Shown one piece after another: positions 21,708 through 26,172 of a stretch of 26,172 nt of DNA. The notes under the pieces were generated by a model, which was not told where the DNA came from, made no database searches, and saw only the letters and a program-made list of their open reading frames with translations. Position 1 is the stretch's first letter. Each line of letters begins with the position of its first letter. Both the position numbers and the translations under genes were made by a program. Origin of the DNA: a virus; IMG/VR virus record IMGVR_UViG_3300021478_000104, positions 1 through 26,172 of that record; one strand, 5' to 3'.

Positions 21708-21905
21708 TTATAATCCTAGTTCTTTCTCTTTCTGTTGTATCCAAGCCTCTATTTTAAGCTTTGTTAAAAACCTCATAGGCCATTTAGTATCATGCTTCAT
21801 TACCTTAGCTAGCATTTGGTAGTTTACCCCAATCTTTTGTGCTAAGTCAATAATATCCATCGGTTCTTTAAGTAATATCCTATACAATCTATCTTTTAAT
21901 TCCAT
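21708..21905 (-). CDS. Small helix-turn-helix regulator
   Basis: This 65-residue protein begins MELKDRLYRILLKEPMDIID and contains a helix-turn-helix pattern LAQKIGVNYQMLAKVMKHDT, followed by a basic helix MRFLTKLKIEAWIQQKEKEL. Its size and fold type suit a Cro-like or copy-number repressor. It is the first gene of the minus operon, directly downstream of a good promoter whose -35 box lies in a dyad, so autoregulation is likely. The ribosome site is weak (AAAGAAAA). Function inferred. Confidence 0.65.
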   Translation of the reverse strand: MELKDRLYRILLKEPMDIIDLAQKIGVNYQMLAKVMKHDTKWPMRFLTKLKIEAWIQQKEKELGL

Positions 21906-21938
21906 ATTATTTTCTTTTATTTATCATTGTTTTATGCG

Positions 21939-21967
21939 TTGACATGTAGTAGTATATAGTTTAACAT
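21939..21967 (+). promoter_or_regulatory. Rightward sigma-70-type promoter
   Basis: TTGACA (21939-21944), a perfect -35 box, is followed after exactly 17 bases by TAACAT (21962-21967). Transcription would start near 21974, about 36 bases before the ATG at 22010, and drive the ERF operon. Confidence 0.68.
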
Positions 21968-21979
21968 TATTAATGTAAA
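21951..21979 (-). promoter_or_regulatory. Leftward sigma-70-type promoter
   Basis: On the minus strand TTTACA (21979-21974) is followed after 17 bases by TATACT (21956-21951). It would start near 21944 and drive the HTH-initiator operon. It overlaps the rightward promoter almost completely, so the two should exclude each other. Confidence 0.6.
21964..21976. promoter_or_regulatory. Dyad ACATT-ATT-AATGT, putative operator
   Basis: This is a perfect inverted repeat of 5-base arms covering the end of the rightward -10 box and the leftward -35 box. A regulator bound here would affect both promoters. The small HTH protein at 21708 is the obvious candidate. Confidence 0.48.
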
Positions 21980-22009
21980 TAGTGAGTTTATAGAAAACTT
22001 AGGGATATT

Positions 22010-22333
22010 ATGGAAATAAATACTCTACATATCAACGATGTGCCAATAGAAAAATGGCAAGAGGTTTGCACTCAGCTCAAAATAAACCTTGCTGGAGCAA
22101 TGCAAGATCTTCAAGATCAAAAAAATAGACTTAAAGATAATAAAGACCTATCAGAAGATGAAAAATATAGAATACACTTCGATCTATTTATAGAACAAGG
22201 AAAACTAGGAACTTTTTTACAAGAGTTAATTTTTTTCTATAGAAATGAAGAAGAAAAAAAATTCAATCTTTCCTCTAAAAATAATATTAATGTATTAAAT
22301 GAAACTCTTGATGAAATAAAAGAAGAAAAGTAA
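22010..22333 (+). CDS. Hypothetical early protein
   Basis: This 107-residue soluble protein starts after AGGGAT. It is helical and highly charged (IEKWQEVCTQLKINLAGAMQ, DLQDQKNRLKDNKDLSEDEK, EEKKFNLSSKNNINVL) with no membrane span; a coiled coil is likely in the first half. It is the first gene of the rightward operon, before ERF. No family is recognised. It could be an accessory of recombination or a regulator. Confidence 0.66.
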   Translation: MEINTLHINDVPIEKWQEVCTQLKINLAGAMQDLQDQKNRLKDNKDLSEDEKYRIHFDLFIEQGKLGTFLQELIFFYRNEEEKKFNLSSKNNINVLNETLDEIKEEK

Positions 22334-22351
22334 TAATAATATCCACATAAA

Positions 22352-22420
22352 ACCCGGAGATTATATTCTCTTCGTTGCGAATACCGGGTCCCTCTACAGT
22401 TTTTTCATAGCTGTAGAGGG
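22352..22420 (+). promoter_or_regulatory. Two stacked hairpins upstream of ERF, possible attenuator
   Basis: ACCCGG (22352-22357) pairs with CCGGGT (22384-22389). Directly next to it CCCTCTACAG (22390-22399) pairs perfectly with CTGTAGAGGG (22411-22420). Only AGTAATTTTA follows, so termination would be partial. The ERF gene begins 23 bases later with a weak ribosome site. Confidence 0.55.
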
Positions 22421-22443
22421 AGTAATTTTAACGAAAGAACAAG

Positions 22444-23220
22444 ATGGAAAATAAAGTATTAGAAGAAACTTTACGCGATATATCAAAGCGTTTTGCTGAA
22501 TTAGAAACTAAGATTTTTTTATTGCAAAATCATTGGCAAAAAGAGCCTTATCATTCTGATCAAACCGACAAGATATTTGCGGCTATTTCAAAAGCACAAG
22601 GCGAATATACTACTATTGGTGCTAATAGTATAAACCCTCATTTTAAGAATAATTATGCTGATTGGCATACTATTCTTGATGCTATTCTTCCTATTCTTTC
22701 AAAACATGAACTAGGATTAATTCAGGAACCACGATTGGTACCTATAGGCGAAGGACTCACATCTATTCTCTATACTATTGTTACCCATTCATCGGGACAA
22801 TGGATATCATGTCGTTCTCTTATTCAAGCTGAAAAGCCTGGTAATCAAGGATATGGTGGGGCTGTTACCTATAGAAAAAGATATGATGGTTGCGCTATTT
22901 TAGGAATTAGTTTTGATAAGGATCCTACAGACGATGACGGAGAAAGCGAAAGAAAATATATTGAGAAAAAAAAACCAATGACCGAATCAGATCTACATAA
23001 ACCTAAATATATTACATATCCATCTCATCCCGTAGATTTAATTAGCCAAGAACAATTACAAGAATTGCGCGATGAACTAGAAAATCATATTGATATTGCT
23101 CAGATGGTATTAGATAAACTTAATATCCAAAAGCTTGCTGATGTACCTAAAGTACAATTTTCAAGTTTAATGAGACGCATTAGAGAAATAAAACAAAAAG
23201 AAGAACAAGCAAAATCATGA
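22444..23220 (+). CDS. erf: ERF-family single-strand annealing protein
   Basis: ERF proteins anneal complementary single strands and promote phage recombination and genome circularisation (P22 Erf is the type). The 258-residue protein shows the family pattern: AAISKAQGEY (46-55), NPHFKNNYADWHTILDAILP (64-83), ILSKHELGLIQEP (84-96), the strand TSILYTIVTHSSGQWISC, and GYGGAVTYRKRYDGCAILGI (137-155) followed by an acidic patch DPTDDDGE. The C-terminal part is a helical, charged extension. It pairs functionally with the RusA-like resolvase of the opposite operon. The start at 22444 has only a weak ribosome site (GAAAGAAC), so a hairpin-controlled leader may matter. Confidence 0.87.
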   Translation: MENKVLEETLRDISKRFAELETKIFLLQNHWQKEPYHSDQTDKIFAAISKAQGEYTTIGANSINPHFKNNYADWHTILDAILPILSKHELGLIQEPRLVPIGEGLTSILYTIVTHSSGQWISCRSLIQAEKPGNQGYGGAVTYRKRYDGCAILGISFDKDPTDDDGESERKYIEKKKPMTESDLHKPKYITYPSHPVDLISQEQLQELRDELENHIDIAQMVLDKLNIQKLADVPKVQFSSLMRRIREIKQKEEQAKS

Positions 23221-23495
23221 TTACAGAATTATTCTTACTCGGTCTCGTTTCAGTCATAACCGCTCATGAAATTAAAAAGGATCTAGCAATGGAGCACAAA
23301 GCTTATATCCGCCACGATAAACCCCATAAATATGATCAGCTTCCTTTTTGTTCGGAAGTGGTAGTCAAAAAAAATCCCTGCACCTATGAATTATACTTAC
23401 AAATCAGCAAAGATTCAGAACATCCACAATGGGAAAAGATTGGAACAATTTTCAAGGATACGGTTACAAACACCCTTGAAAAATCCCAGAACTGA
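23217..23495 (+). CDS. Small membrane-anchored hypothetical protein
   Basis: This 92-residue protein is coupled to ERF by ATGA. The N-terminus MITELFLLGLVSVITAHEIK is a short hydrophobic anchor or signal. The rest is polar with two Cys (FCSEVVVKKNPCTYELYLQI) and strand pattern, then a helix near the end. Its stop codon lies in the hairpin that ends the converging fibre operon. Function unknown. Confidence 0.6.
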   Translation: MITELFLLGLVSVITAHEIKKDLAMEHKAYIRHDKPHKYDQLPFCSEVVVKKNPCTYELYLQISKDSEHPQWEKIGTIFKDTVTNTLEKSQN

Positions 23496-23515
23496 CGTTG
23501 TGAATCAGCCCTGGG
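23479..23515 (-). terminator. Terminator for the fibre operon
   Basis: CCCAG (23485-23489) pairs with CTGGG (23511-23515) and CTGA (23492-23495) with TCAG (23505-23508), separated by a two-base internal loop. On the minus strand it is followed by ATTTTT (23484-23479). It lies in the end of the converging ERF operon. Confidence 0.6.
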
Positions 23516-23547
23516 AAAAAGGTAGAGTAGTAATGAAGGACGAATAT

Positions 23548-24009
23548 CTATTTAGATTTCCCACCAATACCATAAAAAAATATAGTTATTGCTGTTAATC
23601 CAACGCCACAAGCACCCGAAATAAAGTTACTTATATAAGGATGTTTTTCAGCAAATTTTCTATTTTGTTTAAATGTATTGACTGCATCTTCTTGGATTTT
23701 TTCCGAATTAGTCGCATTAAAAAACTGTGCGAAAGGGAAGTGTGTCTTGCTTGACTCAAAATCTTGTGGGTGTAAAGCAACATATGCTGTATTAGAAGAC
23801 AAATCTCGCTTATAAAAATTTCTTTTAGGATCCAAAGGCAATACATATAATTCTTGAAATCGACCCTGACCACCTTCGTCATTAACCATCTTACCAAAGA
23901 TGATATTCTTGTGATCCAAAAATATATCTCCCACAACTGGTTCTTCAAGTCCCTGCATTGCTTTTAAGGACACAATACCAAAAAGAGAAAGTAATAATAG
24001 CTTTTTCAT
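23548..24009 (-). CDS. Secreted/membrane protein with signal peptide
   Basis: This 153-residue protein follows a strong AAAGGAG site. Residues 1-18 (MKKLLLLSLFGIVSLKAM) form a signal peptide. The mature part has strand and helix mixture (VVGDIFLDHKNIIFGKMVND, RFQELYVLPLDPKRNFYKRD, YVALHPQDFESSKTHFPFAQ), a charged helix and, near the C-terminus, a hydrophobic span (ISNFISGACGVGLTAITIFF), so the product is probably anchored at its C-terminus. It is the last gene of the fibre operon. A host-envelope or superinfection-exclusion role is plausible but not shown. No family is recognised. Confidence 0.66.
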   Translation of the reverse strand: MKKLLLLSLFGIVSLKAMQGLEEPVVGDIFLDHKNIIFGKMVNDEGGQGRFQELYVLPLDPKRNFYKRDLSSNTAYVALHPQDFESSKTHFPFAQFFNATNSEKIQEDAVNTFKQNRKFAEKHPYISNFISGACGVGLTAITIFFYGIGGKSK

Positions 24010-24024
24010 ACAAGCTCCTTTAGT

Positions 24025-24225
24025 TTAAGGTTGTTCAGGTTCCCGATACTGCCTATCAGCTCGGATAATAGTATTAGTTTCGGCATCAAATCTATCACCA
24101 ATATCACATTCATCAAACTGTTTAAGAATATGGTTTGGTCGGGAGTATGAATATGGGGTAATACCATCCCATATGATAACATTTACGACTTCATTATTAG
24201 TATTAATTACTGCATGTCTTTTCAT
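24025..24225 (-). CDS. Small conserved fibre-associated hypothetical protein
   Basis: This 66-residue protein has AAGGAT as ribosome site and lies 8 bases after the fibre gene. It begins MKRHAVINTNNEVVNVIIWD and contains ECDIGDRFDAETNTIIRADR. Small proteins with the N-terminal pattern MKR-AVI-...VVNVI-WDG are often found next to phage tail-fibre genes. A role in fibre assembly or attachment is possible from position; no chaperone motif is seen. Confidence 0.66.
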   Translation of the reverse strand: MKRHAVINTNNEVVNVIIWDGITPYSYSRPNHILKQFDECDIGDRFDAETNTIIRADRQYREPEQP

Positions 24226-24233
24226 GGCTATCC

Positions 24234-26150
24234 TTATAGATATTCAACAACAATGACGGCACCATTACCACCATTACCTCCAGCGCCACTCGTTTTAGTT
24301 CCTATATTAGTTTTACTACCACCACCGCCGCCGCCTCCTCCTCCAGGAACACTACCATTACCACCATTACCACCTTTTACAGAAACAGCACCGCCGCCGC
24401 CACCGCCTCCTCCACCAGCCACAAACATACAACCAGAAGTAGGAGCACTAATACCTACGGTACCGTTAGCATCTGGACCTCCACCACTAGCACCAGGATA
24501 AAGTACGGTACCACTCAAAACCCAATCTTGACTTGAGATTGTAGTACCGCTACCACCAGTATGTGCTGATGCACTTGCAGTTCCAGCTCCTCCGCCACCC
24601 GAACCTGGAATATAAGGTGAAAGTATACCTGAGGGGCCCGTTGAAGTACCTTGAGGTAAAATTCCTAAATTAGTTACCGCACCTGCACCATTACCCGTAT
24701 TCCCGTTTCCTCCTTGTGATCCAGATGAAGGAAATGAAACATAATCAGTACCAAAGGGAGCCCAACCACCGCCGGAAATAAAGTTACCACCTCCAGTTCC
24801 AAATGGTTGACTATGTCCACTTACACTCGTCCCACTAATACCCGGATTATAATTATTAATTCCTACGATAGTAATGCCACCAATGGAACCATTATTTCCA
24901 TTCGTATTTCCAGCAGAAGAAGTTATTGCGGCACCTCCTGATCCACCAGCTCCTATTGTAATAGGTTCTGACGCACCACAAAATGAAGGGAACATTTTAT
25001 AAAGAGTGAAGTTTCCTCCAGCACCACCACCGCCTCCTCCAGAATCAGTAGTAGTAGTTACACTACCACCACCACCGCCAGAACCACCACTCCAGATATA
25101 AAACTCAACCATTTTTGTATTAGGATTTTTTGTCCATGTTCCAGAAGTAAGAAAGGTAGTAACAATAACGCTACCAGTCTGACCACTTTCCATAGTTCCT
25201 AACTTACCCGTATTATCTATAAATACTTGCGCATTTGTAGCACCAACACTTTGGTTATAAACGCCAGCCATAAAAGCAGACGTTTGTGTTGCTTCTACTC
25301 CAATACGAATAGTATTTGACTCAGACACAACACCAGGATTACCTATAAGAATATTATTAGATTCTGAACTGGTATAATTTAATCCAGCCTGAAATCCAAA
25401 TGCGATGTTATTAGTGCCAGAAACTAATGATGATAATGATAAGAGTCCAAAAGCACTATTAGCAGATGTTGTGGTGAGGGAAGATAACGATGACGCACCA
25501 AAAGCACAATTACCACTCCCTGAGGTTAATGAATCTAAAGAAATAGACCCCATTGCTGTATTCGTAGCACCCGTTGTTAATCCACTTAATGCTAGATTCC
25601 CAAATCCAGAATTATCAGTAGCAGATACTACGGTTAACGTAAGATTGCCAGCTAAATTACCAACAAATGTATTACCAGTGCCATAATTATGGAGAAAAGT
25701 AGAGCCACCAACGCCACCAGTTGATCCCAAAAATAGTACACCTTGTGAACCATCAGCAGATGTATTGGGTAGGTGAATAGATTCATTAAGATTAATGGTT
25801 ATCTTATTAACATTATCACCAACAGTGTTGATATTCTCACCACCCTTAACAAGAATAACACCTAAAGCTGGAACAGCTATACCCGTATCTTCATCAAATT
25901 GATCAGCGCCACCACCGCCAGAACCAGGGAATAATTGCTTCCAAGTCGCTATACCTTGACTAAGATCAACGAGAATCCAAAGTTCCCAATCAGTTGTAGG
26001 AGGAGGAGCTGCAATAAGCCAATAAGTGCCTAAATTAAAGTTATTATCATTAATAGTAGGAGGTCGGGTTTCAACAAGCATCTGAGGAGGTGTGGAAGGT
26101 TCCACACCCATATACGCGAGCGGGTTAATACCCGAAAGTTTATAGCTCAT
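24234..26150 (-). CDS. Glycine-rich tail fibre / receptor-binding protein
   Basis: The ATG at 26150 lies 6 bases after AGGAG; an ATG two codons upstream touches that site and is rejected. The 638-residue protein has an N-terminal virion-anchor-like part (MSYKLSGINPLAYMGVEPST, then WELWILVDLSQGIATWKQLF), a beta segment (FDEDTGIAVPALGVILVKGG), five 17-residue head-like repeats (about 180-264), and an NTIRIGVEATQTSAFMAGVY ... KLGTMES segment of the type that normally precedes an S74 chaperone. The chaperone is absent; instead there is a GTWTKNPNTKMVEFYIWSGG start of a glycine-rich adhesin with runs of 6-9 Gly, ending GGNGAVIVVEYL. It is probably the host-range determinant. It is on the minus strand, apart from the other tail genes. 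Confidence 0.78.
   Translation of the reverse strand: MSYKLSGINPLAYMGVEPSTPPQMLVETRPPTINDNNFNLGTYWLIAAPPPTTDWELWILVDLSQGIATWKQLFPGSGGGGADQFDEDTGIAVPALGVILVKGGENINTVGDNVNKITINLNESIHLPNTSADGSQGVLFLGSTGGVGGSTFLHNYGTGNTFVGNLAGNLTLTVVSATDNSGFGNLALSGLTTGATNTAMGSISLDSLTSGSGNCAFGASSLSSLTTTSANSAFGLLSLSSLVSGTNNIAFGFQAGLNYTSSESNNILIGNPGVVSESNTIRIGVEATQTSAFMAGVYNQSVGATNAQVFIDNTGKLGTMESGQTGSVIVTTFLTSGTWTKNPNTKMVEFYIWSGGSGGGGGSVTTTTDSGGGGGGAGGNFTLYKMFPSFCGASEPITIGAGGSGGAAITSSAGNTNGNNGSIGGITIVGINNYNPGISGTSVSGHSQPFGTGGGNFISGGGWAPFGTDYVSFPSSGSQGGNGNTGNGAGAVTNLGILPQGTSTGPSGILSPYIPGSGGGGAGTASASAHTGGSGTTISSQDWVLSGTVLYPGASGGGPDANGTVGISAPTSGCMFVAGGGGGGGGGAVSVKGGNGGNGSVPGGGGGGGGGSKTNIGTKTSGAGGNGGNGAVIVVEYL
25359..25613 (-). 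repeat. Five tandem 51-base (17-residue) coding repeats in the fibre
   Basis: Residues 180-264 of the fibre read as five 17-residue units beginning NSGFGNLALSGLTTGAT, NTAMGSISLDSLTSGSG, NCAFGASSLSSLTTTSA, NSAFGLLSLSSLVSGTN and NIAFGFQAGLNYTSSES. The consensus is N-x-A-F-G then L--L and T-x-G. This is the left-handed trimeric head-like repeat known from phage fibres and trimeric adhesins. Confidence 0.75.
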
Positions 26151-26172
26151 ACACATCTCCTGAAACTTGTTC

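Noticed and set aside
23386-23598. Plus-strand 70-codon frame across the end of the ERF operon
   Set aside because: It overlaps the 92-residue gene out of frame, crosses a terminator and then runs opposite the signal-peptide gene.
24214-24501. Plus-strand Pro-rich frame opposite the fibre
   Set aside because: Complement of glycine codons gives proline; this is a mirror of the polyglycine region.
25359-25613. Regular repeats considered as a CRISPR array
   Set aside because: The units are 51 bases, diverged, in frame and encode 17-residue protein repeats with no spacer structure.
1-26172. tRNA genes, integrase, att sites and insertion sequences
   Set aside because: No cloverleaf, recombinase motif or transposase with terminal repeats was recognised on either strand.

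Overview
This window looks like the structural, replication and host-interaction part of a podovirus-like tailed phage genome (or phage-plasmid). The DNA is AT-rich, densely coding and free of recognisable bacterial chromosomal genes. The diagnostic set is a P22-like portal (cut by the left edge), a scaffolding protein, an N4-gp56-type major capsid protein, a run of connector/tail proteins, internal (ejection) proteins, a RusA-like resolvase, an ERF-type annealing protein and a glycine-rich tail fibre. No integrase, large terminase, DNA polymerase or endolysin is seen here. The host cannot be read directly. Two exported single-gene inserts have signal peptides ending in Ala-Met, a style I associate with Candidatus Dependentiae (TM6); this is a weak inference.

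Layout. (1) 3-17177, plus strand: portal, several small basic proteins, scaffold, capsid, a beta-rich head or decoration protein, connector and nozzle-like tail proteins, a gp53-like fibre protein and three putative ejection proteins. Between these sit tiny translationally coupled genes, three of them resembling DUF551, and several single-membrane-span peptides. One reversed gene (5554-5766) encodes a secreted Ser-rich protein and is flanked by a palindromic terminator and a capsid leader carrying three covarying mini-hairpins. The last ejection gene carries a -1 frameshift near 16074. (2) 17174-21905, minus strand: from right to left, a small HTH protein, a 388-base control region (short leader ORF, iteron-like repeats, a plus-strand terminator), a winged-helix putative replication initiator, RusA, small proteins, a terminase-small-subunit-like protein, two single-span membrane proteins and an SPFH/prohibitin protein. 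(3) 21906-22009: face-to-face overlapping promoters with a central dyad, resembling a genetic switch. (4) 22010-23495, plus strand: a small early protein, ERF and a small membrane-anchored protein. (5) 23548-26150, minus strand: tail fibre, a small fibre-associated protein and a secreted/membrane protein, closed by a terminator.

The plus structural operon builds the virion. The minus operon and the short ERF operon diverge from the switch and probably handle replication, recombination and membrane modification. The most novel parts are the plasmid-like control locus at 21.3-22.0 kb, the capsid leader hairpins, the phage-borne SPFH gene with its small membrane partners, and the chimeric fibre.
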